From positions 992,001-1,056,000 of the forward strand of contig CAXXFQ010000024.1 of NCBI GenBank assembly GCA_963674475.2: DNA of 64,000 nucleotides, in the 5' to 3' direction. Numbering within the stretch: position 1 is the first letter of the stretch; every line of letters starts with the position of its first letter. Shown one piece after another: positions 55,987-64,000 of this stretch. Source of the stretch: CAXXFQ01 sp963674475. Its GTDB lineage: Bacteria > Planctomycetota > Planctomycetia > Pirellulales > Thermoguttaceae. Made by a program: the position numbers and the translations under genes. A model generated the notes under the pieces. That model did not search any database. It had not been told where the DNA came from and worked only from the letters and a program-made list of their open reading frames with translations.

Positions 55987-58418
55987 GCAATAAAACGTTC
56001 GATCCGGGGTTTCTCGACGCGACGATCCGGCAGCTTGGCACCGAGCCGTCGGCGGTAATTCCGATCCTTCAGGCGATCCAGTCGCGCTACCGGTACCTCC
56101 CGGCCGAGGCGTTGAATTACGTCTGTCGAAAAACGGCGATCACCCCGGCGGCGATCACCGGCGTTTCAACCTTCTACTCCCAGTTCCGGCATCGGCCGAT
56201 CGGAAAGCATGTCGTCAGCGTCTGTCACGGGACGGCCTGCCATGTGAAAGGGGCCCCACGGCTGACCGACGCGTTGCGCCGTCACCTGAAGATCGCCGCG
56301 GACCAAGACACCGATTCGGACGGCCTTTTTACGATCGAAAAAGTCGCCTGTCTCGGTTGTTGCACGTTGGCCCCGGTCCTTCAAATCGACGGCGTGACCT
56401 ACGGGCGACTGACCCCGCGGATGATCCCCGAGGTGCTCGACAATTTTCTCGGGCGGGCCGAAGAAACCGAGAAGCCCGCCCCCCCAAAGCCAATCGTTTT
56501 CGACGGCCAACCCCTCGGCGAGATCCGGATCGGCCTCGGATCGTGTTGCGTCGCACAGGGCAGCGGCGAGGTCCACGAAGCGATCCGGCGTCACCTCGAT
56601 TCGTCGAAAAACCCGGCCCTACTAAAACGGGTCGGCTGCGTCGGCATGTGTCACCAGGCGCCTCTTTTGGAACTGGTCGCCGCGGACGGGACGAGCGTCC
56701 ATTATTCGAAAATGGTGCCCGAGTCGGTTCCTCAAATCCTCGACCGGCATTTCAAGCCGAAAGGATGGTGGCGTCGATTCGGACGCAAACTGACCCGTCT
56801 GGTCGATCGACTGGTAACCGACGAACCGGACGATCCGATCCGGCGTCACCGTTTGGATCTTACCGAGCCGGGACCGTGTGCGTTTTTAAGTGCCCAGCAC
56901 CCGATGGCCACCGAGGCGTGTGGACGCCTCAACCCGACCGACCTGGACGAATATCAGTCCGACGGGGTTTTTGGTTTTGGTTCTGATTCTGGTTCTGATT
57001 CTGATTCTGATTCTGATTCTGATTCTGGTTCTGGTTCTGGTTCTGGTTTTGAATCGCTCCGACGGGCCGTCGAAATCCTTTCGCCGGAGGAGATTATCGA
57101 CGAGGTCGAACAGGCCGGACTGCGCGGTCGCGGCGGGGCCGGGTTCCACACCGCGCGGAAATGGAAAATCGTTCGCCAATCGCCCAGCCCGGTGAAATAT
57201 ATCCTCTGCAACGGCGACGAAGGGGACCCCGGCGCGTTCATGGACCGGATGCTTTTGGAATCGTTCCCCTATCGGGTCCTCGAAGGGGTCGCCATCGCCG
57301 CCCGCGCCGTCGGCGCCGAAGAGGCGATCTTTTATATCCGCGCCGAATACCCGCTGGCCGTCCGTCGGATTCGCGAAGCGATCCGAAAATGCAACGAGCG
57401 TGGCATCCTCGGCGACTCGGTCATGGGCAGCAAGACCCGGCTGCACGTCTCGATCAAAGAAGGGGCCGGAGCGTTTGTCTGCGGCGAAGAAACCGCGCTG
57501 ATCGCCTCGATCGAAGGCCGTCGCGGGACCCCTCGACTGCGTCCGCCCTACCCGGCCGAGTCGGGTCTGCTTGGACGGCCGACGTTGGTCAATAACGTCG
57601 AAACCTATTCGCTTTTGCCCGGACTTTTGCGACGGAGCGGCAAGAAGTTCGCCACCCTCGGAACCGACCAGAGCAAGGGAACCAAGGTATTCGCGCTGGC
57701 CGGGAAAGTGCGACGTGGCGGGCTGATCGAAGTGCCGATGGGGATCACTTTGCGCGAAGTGGTCGAGCGGATCGGCGGCGGGGTGGCCGAAGGACGCACG
57801 TTCAAGGCGGTCCAGGTCGGCGGACCGTCGGGCGGCTGCATTCCGGCCACATTGGCCGACACACCGATCGACTATGAATCGCTCCGCCAACTCGGCGCGA
57901 TCATGGGTTCCGGCGGTCTGGTCGTGCTGGACGACACCGACTGCATGGTCGACATAGCCCGCTACTTCCTTGAATTCACCCAAGACCAGTCCTGCGGCCG
58001 GTGCACCTTCTGCCGGGTCGGAACCCGCCGGATGTTGGATATCCTCGAGAAACTCTGTCGCGGAGAGGGAAAACCGAGCGATCTGGACGAGCTGGAATCA
58101 CTGGCCCGCGACATCCAGCGCGGCAGTCTCTGCGGACTTGGCAAAACCGCGCCGAACCCGGTCCTCTCGACGTTGCGTCACTTCCGAGACGAGTACGAGG
58201 CGCACCTGGAAGGCCGCTGTCCGGCCGGGAAATGCGCGGCGTTGGTCCGGTATGAGATCAGCGAGAATTGCGTTGGGTGTACGTTGTGTGCGCAGAACTG
58301 CCCGGTCGGGGCGATCCCGATGACGGCGTATCGGCGGCATGTGATTGATTCGGAGAAGTGTGTTAGATGTGGCGGGTGTCGGGAGGTGTGTCCGAGAGAC
58401 GCAATTAAAGTGCGATAG
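55983..58418 (+). CDS. NuoE-NuoF-ferredoxin fusion (HndC-like NADH dehydrogenase subunit)
   Basis: The 811 residues form four parts. Residues 1-150 are NuoE-like with a [2Fe-2S] site (CHGTACHVKG, ACLGCCTLAP). Residues 175-265 are a second thioredoxin-like [2Fe-2S] domain (GSCCVAQG, VGCVGMCHQAP). Residues 355-735 are the NuoF flavoprotein: LRGRGGAGFHTARKW binds NADH, CNGDEGDPGAFMDR binds FMN, and SCGRCTFCRVGTRRM with SLCGLGKTAPNPV holds a [4Fe-4S] cluster. Residues 745-811 have two [4Fe-4S] motifs (CVGCTLCAQNCP, CVRCGGCREVCP). A Ser-Asp/Gly tract of 26 residues interrupts the start of NuoF. The domain order matches HndC-type NADH subunits. The last gene of the operon; no NuoG/HndD partner is adjacent. 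Confidence 0.92.
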   Translation: MSNKTFDPGFLDATIRQLGTEPSAVIPILQAIQSRYRYLPAEALNYVCRKTAITPAAITGVSTFYSQFRHRPIGKHVVSVCHGTACHVKGAPRLTDALRRHLKIAADQDTDSDGLFTIEKVACLGCCTLAPVLQIDGVTYGRLTPRMIPEVLDNFLGRAEETEKPAPPKPIVFDGQPLGEIRIGLGSCCVAQGSGEVHEAIRRHLDSSKNPALLKRVGCVGMCHQAPLLELVAADGTSVHYSKMVPESVPQILDRHFKPKGWWRRFGRKLTRLVDRLVTDEPDDPIRRHRLDLTEPGPCAFLSAQHPMATEACGRLNPTDLDEYQSDGVFGFGSDSGSDSDSDSDSDSGSGSGSGFESLRRAVEILSPEEIIDEVEQAGLRGRGGAGFHTARKWKIVRQSPSPVKYILCNGDEGDPGAFMDRMLLESFPYRVLEGVAIAARAVGAEEAIFYIRAEYPLAVRRIREAIRKCNERGILGDSVMGSKTRLHVSIKEGAGAFVCGEETALIASIEGRRGTPRLRPPYPAESGLLGRPTLVNNVETYSLLPGLLRRSGKKFATLGTDQSKGTKVFALAGKVRRGGLIEVPMGITLREVVERIGGGVAEGRTFKAVQVGGPSGGCIPATLADTPIDYESLRQLGAIMGSGGLVVLDDTDCMVDIARYFLEFTQDQSCGRCTFCRVGTRRMLDILEKLCRGEGKPSDLDELESLARDIQRGSLCGLGKTAPNPVLSTLRHFRDEYEAHLEGRCPAGKCAALVRYEISENCVGCTLCAQNCPVGAIPMTAYRRHVIDSEKCVRCGGCREVCPRDAIKVR
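56973..57050 (+). repeat. Hexanucleotide microsatellite coding a Gly/Asp-Ser tract
   Basis: Thirteen tandem hexamers of the types GGTTTT, GGTTCT and GATTCT encode GF-GS-DS-GS-(DS)5-(GS)3-GF. It is in frame, inside the HndC-like gene, at a position that in homologues is a short DEYxxxGGYxAL link. Confidence 0.95.
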
Positions 58419-58562
58419 AAAAAGAAAAAACAAAACAAGAAAAAAAAGAGGGATTGCGCAGCAATCCCGGTCCAAAAAGTTTTTGAGGGGAGAGTTTGAG
58501 AGGGGACAATTTTCAAAATGTCCCCTCTCATTCAATAAATACAGGTGACGGCAACGCCGTCA
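58419..58562 (+). repeat. Interspersed four-palindrome repeat, copy E
   Basis: It begins right after the stop of the HndC-like gene with an A-rich stretch, then GGGATTGC-GCA-GCAATCCC (58450-58468), AAAAAGTTTTT, the long stem (58498-58529) and TGACGGC-AAC-GCCGTCA (58546-58562). It separates convergent genes. Confidence 0.93.
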
Positions 58563-58615
58563 CACCTTTACCCTTACCGTCTAACGCTAACTCCTAAGTC
58601 CCCCCCCTATCCCCA

Positions 58616-59557
58616 TCAAGCAAAAACCTCCTTCAACGCATCGGCCACCTGCCTCATCGCCTGCCGGGATTGCTTAAACAGGTGCGTGTACTTGAAAAAC
58701 CCGTGAAAAATCCCGTCGTAACGGGTCAACGTCACCGGCACCGCGGCCTCTTTTAACCGGTGCGCATACTCCTCCCCCTCGTCGCGCAGCACATCGTACT
58801 GGGCCGTGATAATCAATGCCGGTGGCAGCCCCGTTAGATCTTCGCACCGAAGCGGTGACACATACGGCGACCGAGCATCCTCCTCTCGGGCAAGATAAAG
58901 CTTCCAAAACCACCGCATCCCTTCACGGGTGAGGCCGTACCCTTCGCCGTTTTCGAGATAGGACGGAGTGTTAAAATTGTCGTTGGTAATCGGGTAGGTC
59001 GGAACTTGAAAGGCGAGGGAGAACTCGCCCCGATCCCGCGCCGCAATCGCGACGGCCGCGGCCAGATTGCCCCCCGCGCTGTTTCCACCGATAGCCACTC
59101 GCGCCGGGTCCCCGCCGAGCGAAACGGCGTTTTCGACCGCCCATCGGGTCGCGGCGTAACAGTCGTCAAACGGGATCGGGAATCGGTATTCCGGCGCCAA
59201 GCGATACTCGACGGCGATGACGATCGCCCCGGAGGCGTTAGCCAGTTCGCAGCAAAGCTGGAGGTCCTGCTCGATGCTGCCGAGAACCCAACCGCCGCCG
59301 TGGAAGTAGACGAAAATCCCCTTCGGCTCGGGCCCTTCGGGCGTATAGATACGAATCGGGATCGGGCCGTGAGGTCCGTCGATCGTGCGGTCTTCGATCT
59401 TTTCGACCGGCTGCGGGGTGGGAAGCGATTTGGCCGATTCGAACGCGAGTCGACGATTTTCTTCAGCAGTCCGATCGGGCAGATCAAGACCGGCCGGGTC
59501 GGCATATTCTTCAAGATATTTTTTGACAGCAGGATCTAATGGCACGGGAAACTCCAA
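58616..59557 (-). CDS. HSL-family alpha/beta hydrolase (esterase)
   Basis: The 313-residue protein is a hormone-sensitive-lipase-type esterase: the oxyanion motif VYFHGGGWVLGSIEQ near residue 83 and nucleophile elbow GGNSAGGNLAAAVAI (serine near 161; the family usually has GDSAG). TAQYDVLRDEGEEYA carries the acid and GIFHGFF the histidine. No signal peptide is visible, so it is probably cytoplasmic. The start is uncertain: TTG 59557 gives the full family N-terminus; GTG 59545 is an alternative. Substrate: short or medium acyl esters, by family. Confidence 0.87.
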   Translation of the reverse strand: MEFPVPLDPAVKKYLEEYADPAGLDLPDRTAEENRRLAFESAKSLPTPQPVEKIEDRTIDGPHGPIPIRIYTPEGPEPKGIFVYFHGGGWVLGSIEQDLQLCCELANASGAIVIAVEYRLAPEYRFPIPFDDCYAATRWAVENAVSLGGDPARVAIGGNSAGGNLAAAVAIAARDRGEFSLAFQVPTYPITNDNFNTPSYLENGEGYGLTREGMRWFWKLYLAREEDARSPYVSPLRCEDLTGLPPALIITAQYDVLRDEGEEYAHRLKEAAVPVTLTRYDGIFHGFFKYTHLFKQSRQAMRQVADALKEVFA

Positions 59558-59944
59558 AACTTTTCAAAAAGCAAAAAAACATACAAGCCAAAGGAAGGCC
59601 GGGGCAAAATCGGCTTGGGGCTGCTGGGCCGAGGTCACCCCCCCCCTTTTTTTTCAGGCCGTCCCCCTATTTTGAAGCGAAACCGTCGATACTTCAAGGC
59701 CTTACATCAAACCACATAATAGGCAAAACGGGAAATCTCGGAAAAACGCGATGGCTTTGCGGACATAATTTCGCCATTTTTGCTGCCCGACTGCAAGATT
59801 CCCCGCCCCGAGGTAACCGTCTTTTCACAAGGGAAAGGAAAGCCCCGAAGAGTTTGGGCAAATCCACCTTCCCCAAAAGGGCGTTTTTATCGTATTTTGT
59901 TACTTTGTTTATCGCCCGAGAGACCTTCACAGGAGAATTTACCA
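59558..59944. other. Divergent intergenic region upstream of moxR
   Basis: The 387 nt include a C9T8 homopolymer (59638-59654) and otherwise no clear gene. AGGAG at 59931-59935 is the moxR ribosome site. An open frame runs through from 59780 but has no conserved content upstream of the moxR ATG. Confidence 0.45.
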
Positions 59945-60934
59945 ATGCAGGTTGACGTTCCGAAAATCAAAGACCAAGTGGCCCGGCAATCGGAGAGAAT
60001 TCGCCAGTTGCAGAATGAAATCGGCAAGGCGATTATCGGCCAAGACGAGATGATTTCCCGGCTGATGGTCGGGTTGCTGACCGACGGGCATATCCTTTTG
60101 GAAGGGGTACCCGGGTTGGCGAAAACCACCGCGATCAAGGCGCTGGCCGAATCGCTTCACACGAAGTTCCAGCGAATCCAATTCACCCCCGACCTGTTGC
60201 CGGCCGACCTGTTGGGCACGATGATCTACGTCCCGTCGGAGGGGAATTTCCAGACCCGCAAGGGCCCGATTTTCGCCAACTTCATCCTGGCCGACGAAAT
60301 CAACCGCGCGCCGTCGAAAGTCCAATCGGCCCTGTTGGAGTCGATGCAGGAACGCCAAGTGACGATCGGCGATACGACCTTTCCGCTTCAGGGACTGTTC
60401 TTGGTCATGGCGACCCAGAACCCGATCGAGCAAGAAGGAACCTACCCGCTGCCGGAAGCCCAGATCGACCGGTTCATGCTGAAGGTCAAAATCACTTACC
60501 CCGAGGTGACCGAAGAACGTCGCGTGTTGGACATGGCCTTAAACGGGTCCAATCACGCGGTCCAACCGGTGCTCGACGCCGAAAAGATTCGCGAGATGCA
60601 GGAAGTGGTCCGCATGATCTACGTCGACGACCAGATCTGCAACTACATCCTCGATCTGGTCCGCGCGACGCGGGTTCCGGGCGAATACGGGATGAAAGAC
60701 CTCGAACCGTTGATTGAATACGGCGGATCGCCCCGTGCGTCAATCTATCTCGGGCTGGGGGCTCGCGCGGTCGCGTTTTTGGCCGGGCGTGGTTTCGTGA
60801 CTCCCCAGGACGTCAAGGATATCGCCTACGACGTCTTGCGACACCGGGTCATTTTGTCCTACGAAGCCGAAGCCGAAGAGATGACCAGCGAAGACGTCAT
60901 CAAGACGATCCTCGAAACGGTTCCGGTCCCTTAA
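59945..60934 (+). CDS. moxR: MoxR-family AAA ATPase
   Basis: MoxR ATPases act as chaperones for VWA/DUF58 partners, often in envelope stress or protein maturation. The 329 residues contain Walker A (EGVPGLAKTTAIKALAE), Walker B (FILADEINRAPSKVQSALLE) and the sensor segment ATQNPIEQEGTYPLPEAQID (all cited as family motifs). The start at 59945 is fixed by AGGAG 9 nt upstream and by the conserved N-terminus. DUF58, BatD-like and BatA-like genes follow on the same strand, the usual order in bat operons. Confidence 0.95.
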   Translation: MQVDVPKIKDQVARQSERIRQLQNEIGKAIIGQDEMISRLMVGLLTDGHILLEGVPGLAKTTAIKALAESLHTKFQRIQFTPDLLPADLLGTMIYVPSEGNFQTRKGPIFANFILADEINRAPSKVQSALLESMQERQVTIGDTTFPLQGLFLVMATQNPIEQEGTYPLPEAQIDRFMLKVKITYPEVTEERRVLDMALNGSNHAVQPVLDAEKIREMQEVVRMIYVDDQICNYILDLVRATRVPGEYGMKDLEPLIEYGGSPRASIYLGLGARAVAFLAGRGFVTPQDVKDIAYDVLRHRVILSYEAEAEEMTSEDVIKTILETVPVP

Positions 60935-61033
60935 AGCAATCAATTGCCTTAACGGTAAAGCAAGCAAACCAAGAAGTGCTGAAGACCGAGAAACAAGAAA
61001 AAAGTTCCTAGAGAAAAAAATGGAAAACCAGTC

Positions 61034-61918
61034 ATGGCGCAAGAGGTTTCCGAAATCCTGAAAAAGGTCCAACATATCCAGATCGTCGCGCGGCGTACCG
61101 TCGACGAGATTCTGGCCGGACAGTATAAAAGCGTCTTCCGCGGTCAGGGAATCGAGTTCGACGAGGTACGTGAATACCAGCCGGGCGACGACGTCCGGGC
61201 GATCGACTGGAACGTCACAGCGCGGAACAACATGCCGTTTATCAAGCGGTTTGTCGAAGAACGCGAGTTGACGGTGATCTTCGCCGTCGACGTGTCGGCA
61301 TCGGGTATGTTCGGCTCGGGCAATCGATCGAAGCTCGAAACGACGATCGAAGTGGCCGCGATGTTGATGTTTTCGGCGTTGAAAAATAACGACAAGGTCG
61401 GCCTGTTGACCTTCTGCGACGAGGTGGTCGATTATTTCCCGGCACGCAAGGGAAAGGCCAACGTGCTACACATGATCCGCGAGTTGGTCTCGGCCGAGCC
61501 GCTACGAAAGTCGACCGACCTGGCCGCGGCGCTTGAGTATATCGGGCGAGTGCAGAAACGTCGGGCGGTCGTCTTTTTGCTGAGCGACTTCCTTTCGGCC
61601 GACGCGCGGAAGGCACTGGCCATTTGCGGCCGACGGCACGATCTCGTGGCGATCCACGCGACCGATCCACGCGAACTGGAATTGCCGGATGTCGGGCTGA
61701 TTTCGATGGTCGACGCGGAGACGGGGAAACTCGTCACGCTCGACACGCACCAGGCCGACGTCCGACGCCAATTCGCGGCCGCCGCCACCCGACGAGCCGA
61801 GACGATCACCGAAATGCTCCGGCGATCCGGCGTTGACGAGCTAAATATCCACACGGACGAGGAGTACCTCAACGTCCTGAGGCGTTTTTTTCATATGCGG
61901 GAAAAACGTTTTCGATAA
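61034..61918 (+). CDS. DUF58 domain protein (second of two)
   Basis: The 294 residues match the MoxR-associated DUF58 type: GQGIEFDEVREYQPGDDVRA followed by IDWNVTARNN, then VIFAVDVSASGMFGSG with the metal-site residues, and VVFLLSDFLSADARKAL. It lies 99 nt after moxR, and its product is the expected client or partner. The paralogue at 8228 shares the same architecture without a nearby moxR. Confidence 0.92.
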   Translation: MAQEVSEILKKVQHIQIVARRTVDEILAGQYKSVFRGQGIEFDEVREYQPGDDVRAIDWNVTARNNMPFIKRFVEERELTVIFAVDVSASGMFGSGNRSKLETTIEVAAMLMFSALKNNDKVGLLTFCDEVVDYFPARKGKANVLHMIRELVSAEPLRKSTDLAAALEYIGRVQKRRAVVFLLSDFLSADARKALAICGRRHDLVAIHATDPRELELPDVGLISMVDAETGKLVTLDTHQADVRRQFAAAATRRAETITEMLRRSGVDELNIHTDEEYLNVLRRFFHMREKRFR

Positions 61919-61998
61919 CCCGAGTGCCCAAGAGCCCGAAATCCTTTTCACACGACCGATTTCCCCGCGTCACTTATCCCTTTTAATACGAATAAACG

Positions 61999-63087
61999 AT
62001 GATGAACCACGATCCTTCACAACGGCCCCCCTGCGGCAAACGATTCGGGCTCCTGCTGGCCCTGGTTTTTCTGAGCTGCACTCCGCTGGGGCTTGTCGGT
62101 TGTAGCCGCATGAGTGAGACGGCCTCAGCCCCGGTCGAGCCGCCGCGAAGTGAAGTCGAGTCGGGCCCGATCCGGCTTACGGCCGAACTTTCGCCCGGCC
62201 AACCGGCCTTGTCCGATCGACCGGTGTTGAACGTGACGGTCGAGCACGAGCCGGATGTCTCGTTCGAGCTATTGCCGATCGGCGAGGAGCTGGGCGATTT
62301 CCGCGTCCTCGAAACGACCGAATCGCTGCCGACGGTCGAGCAAGGCCGCGATCGAATCACCTATCACATGACCTTGGAACCGAAACACCCGGGCGACTTG
62401 GAAATTTGGCCGGTCGCAATTGCCTATACCGATTACCGCGCCGCGGGGGACGGCAAACGCCACACGCTCGAAACCCGGCCGCTACGGGTCAAGGTGACCA
62501 GTATGATCGAATCGGAATCGCCGTCGCTGGCCGAATTGCGTCCCGACGCCTCGCCGGTCGAGTTACCGTTTTCTTACGCCATATGGGTCTACACGGCATT
62601 GGGCGCGACCGGAGTCGGTCTTGCAGGCTGGTACGCTTGGTCGTGTTATCAAGCTCGAGAACGAAACAAGAATCAACGGCCGCCGACCCCGCGAGAATTG
62701 GCCGCCCGTGAATTGGACGAACTGCTGGCCGCCCGACTGGCCCAGCGCGACGTCAAACGATTTTACTTGGGCCTGACCGGCGTGGTCCGCCGCTTCATCG
62801 AACGGACGACCGGCATCCGAGCTCCCGAACAGACGACCGAAGAATTTTTACGCGAAATCAGCACGAAAAACCAATTCGACTCGAACGAGAATCGACGATT
62901 GAAAAATTTTCTTGAATCGGCCGACCTGGTCAAGTTCGCCGCGCACCGTCCGGCGGAAGAGGATATCGAACAGAGCGTCGAACGAGCGAAAGATTTTGCC
63001 GGCCTCAACGACAACCCCACGTCGCCGACAACGGCCAATTCGACAGACCAAGAGAACCGCCCGGCGGAGGAGGTGACCCGATGTTGA
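61999..63087 (+). CDS. BatD-like lipoprotein with one membrane span
   Basis: The 362 residues begin with a lipoprotein-type signal (LLLALVFLSCTPLGLVGC, cysteine near 36). Residues 50-180 form a beta-rich domain (IRLTAELSPGQPALSDRPVL, ITYHMTLEPKHPGDLEIWPV), as in BatD/BatE-group proteins. A membrane segment lies at about 192-214, followed by a cytoplasmic domain with KRFYLGLTGVVRRFIERTTG and EQTTEEFLREIS. Position between DUF58 and a VWA gene supports assignment to the bat cluster. It overlaps the next gene by 7 nt. Confidence 0.8.
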   Translation: MMNHDPSQRPPCGKRFGLLLALVFLSCTPLGLVGCSRMSETASAPVEPPRSEVESGPIRLTAELSPGQPALSDRPVLNVTVEHEPDVSFELLPIGEELGDFRVLETTESLPTVEQGRDRITYHMTLEPKHPGDLEIWPVAIAYTDYRAAGDGKRHTLETRPLRVKVTSMIESESPSLAELRPDASPVELPFSYAIWVYTALGATGVGLAGWYAWSCYQARERNKNQRPPTPRELAARELDELLAARLAQRDVKRFYLGLTGVVRRFIERTTGIRAPEQTTEEFLREISTKNQFDSNENRRLKNFLESADLVKFAAHRPAEEDIEQSVERAKDFAGLNDNPTSPTTANSTDQENRPAEEVTRC

Positions 63088-64000
63088 GTTTCCAATTTCA
63101 CGACCCCTGGTGGCTGCTACTTTTGATCCCGCTGGCCGTGCTGGGTTATTACCTGCTTCGACGCCATCGTTCGGCGGCCGTGGTCTACTCCGACGTTTCG
63201 ATCGCCGCCGCCATGCCGAAAACACTGGCCGTGACCGTTCGGGAATATCTGCCATGGATCTTTTTCATCGGCGTCGGCCTGATGATCCTCGGCCTGGCCC
63301 GACCGCAACAGGGAAAAGAAGAGTTCCGCGTCAAAACCGAAGGGATCGCCATCGAGATGTGCCTCGACCGGTCCGGGTCGATGCGGGCGATGGATTTTGA
63401 AATCAACGGCAAACGGGTCGACCGTCTCGACGCGGTTAAAAAGGTTTTTGAAAACTTTGTCGAAGGGGATGAAAGCGACCTGTCCGGACGAACAGACGAC
63501 GAAATCGGTCTGGTCGTCTTTGGTGGGTTCGCCGACGCGAAATGCCCGCTAACGCTCGACCACAACGCGTTGGTCGACATCCTGCGCTCGATCGAGATCC
63601 CGAAACCGGTTCTCGACAAACAAGGTCGGGTGATCAACGAACGGCTGCTTCAGGAAGAACTTTCGACCGCCGTCGGCGACGCGCTGGTCCTGGCGGTCGA
63701 TCGACTGGTCGATTCCAAGGAAAAAAGCAAGGTGATCATCCTCCTTTCCGACGGCAAGAGCAACACGGGAGTGGTCGATCCGGTCGAAGCGGTCGAAGCG
63801 GCCAAGGCCCACGGGATCAAGATCTACACGATCGGCGTCGGAACGACCGGGATGGCCCCGTTTCCGATGATGGACCGTCAGGGACGAACCGTCCTGGAAA
63901 TGCAACCGGTCGAAATCGACACGGCAACCTTGAAACATCTGGCCGACGAGACGGGCGGAAAGTATTTTCATGCCAACGACACCGAAGCGCTTAAGCAGGT
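63081..64000 (+). CDS. BatA-like VWA membrane protein, partial (3' end outside window)
   Basis: The frame opens at ATG 63081 and runs to the window edge (306 codons shown). Two membrane segments flank the start: DPWWLLLLIPLAVLGYYLLR (about 8-27) and PWIFFIGVGLMILGLA (about 59-74). The VWA domain begins with IAIEMCLDRSGSM, a DxSxS metal site, and continues through VIILLSDGKSNTG and KIYTIGVGT. BatA proteins sit in the inner membrane with the VWA domain outside and are served by MoxR. The end of the domain and the usual third membrane segment are missing. Confidence 0.9.
   Translation, partial: MLSFQFHDPWWLLLLIPLAVLGYYLLRRHRSAAVVYSDVSIAAAMPKTLAVTVREYLPWIFFIGVGLMILGLARPQQGKEEFRVKTEGIAIEMCLDRSGSMRAMDFEINGKRVDRLDAVKKVFENFVEGDESDLSGRTDDEIGLVVFGGFADAKCPLTLDHNALVDILRSIEIPKPVLDKQGRVINERLLQEELSTAVGDALVLAVDRLVDSKEKSKVIILLSDGKSNTGVVDPVEAVEAAKAHGIKIYTIGVGTTGMAPFPMMDRQGRTVLEMQPVEIDTATLKHLADETGGKYFHANDTEALKQ

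Noticed and set aside
55983..58418. Part of a complete complex I or [FeFe] hydrogenase operon
   Set aside because: No NuoG/HndD, hydrogenase or membrane nuo genes are adjacent; partners are NapG/NapH-like and propeller proteins.

Overview
This 64 kb window looks like a chromosome segment of a planctomycete, or a close relative in the PVC group. That is inferred from gene content: an SHD1 (SLA1 homology) domain joined to a trypsin-like fold, a HpnN-like RND/MMPL protein, a MoxR/DUF58/VWA cluster, operons of PQQ-like beta-propellers, secreted sialidase- and esterase-like proteins, and few clear Shine-Dalgarno sites. ThiH (oxygen-sensitive glycine-radical route to thiazole), a 2-oxoacid:ferredoxin oxidoreductase and an HndC-like NADH flavoprotein suggest anaerobic or facultatively anaerobic life. 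No rRNA, tRNA, transposase, prophage or CRISPR array was seen.

Layout. 1-3.8 kb: trpC (cut by the left edge), purH and ispG on the minus strand. 4-8 kb: an APH-fold kinase-like gene, a repeat and an RND transporter. 8.2-14.5 kb: DUF58 protein, Nudix hydrolase, a divergent RNase HII-like protein, a zinc alcohol dehydrogenase, fumC, and an alkyltransferase-endonuclease V fusion that runs into a repeat. 14.5-20.8 kb: a minus-strand operon of an XRE-cupin regulator, a hotdog thioesterase, an acyl-CoA synthetase fused to a 2x[4Fe-4S] ferredoxin, KorA, a KorB-KorC fusion and a small membrane protein. 21-33 kb: thiH, truB, secreted hydrolases, a DUF4105-like lipoprotein, an HDOD protein, a sugar-nucleotide epimerase and a sialidase-like protein. 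33-38.7 kb: a flippase, an AT-rich protein with a dead trypsin-like domain, and a padR/HAAS pair behind a strong promoter carrying a palindrome. 38.9-46.7 kb: dus, a DapA-family aldolase, an 828-nt apparently non-coding gap, then pdxJ, dapA, hisD, hisC and hisB. 46.8-49.3 kb: a ketosynthase-fold protein lacking all three catalytic residues, and a charged low-complexity protein. 49.5-58.4 kb: a tightly overlapping six-gene electron-transfer operon. 58.6-64 kb: an HSL-type esterase and a moxR-DUF58-BatD-like-BatA cluster cut by the right edge.

Main points of interest. (1) The operon at 49554-58418 couples an NADH-oxidising flavoprotein to NapG/NapH-like iron-sulfur proteins and three predicted extracytoplasmic beta-propellers; its terminal acceptor is not evident. 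(2) A ~140-bp family of four palindromes occurs five times at gene 3' ends, with compensatory changes in its stems, and supplies the end of one coding region. (3) The acyl-CoA synthetase-ferredoxin fusion sits in a 2-oxoacid oxidoreductase operon. (4) Several proteins are unusual fusions or have lost catalytic residues (MGMT-EndoV, the KAS-like protein, the SHD1-pseudo-trypsin).
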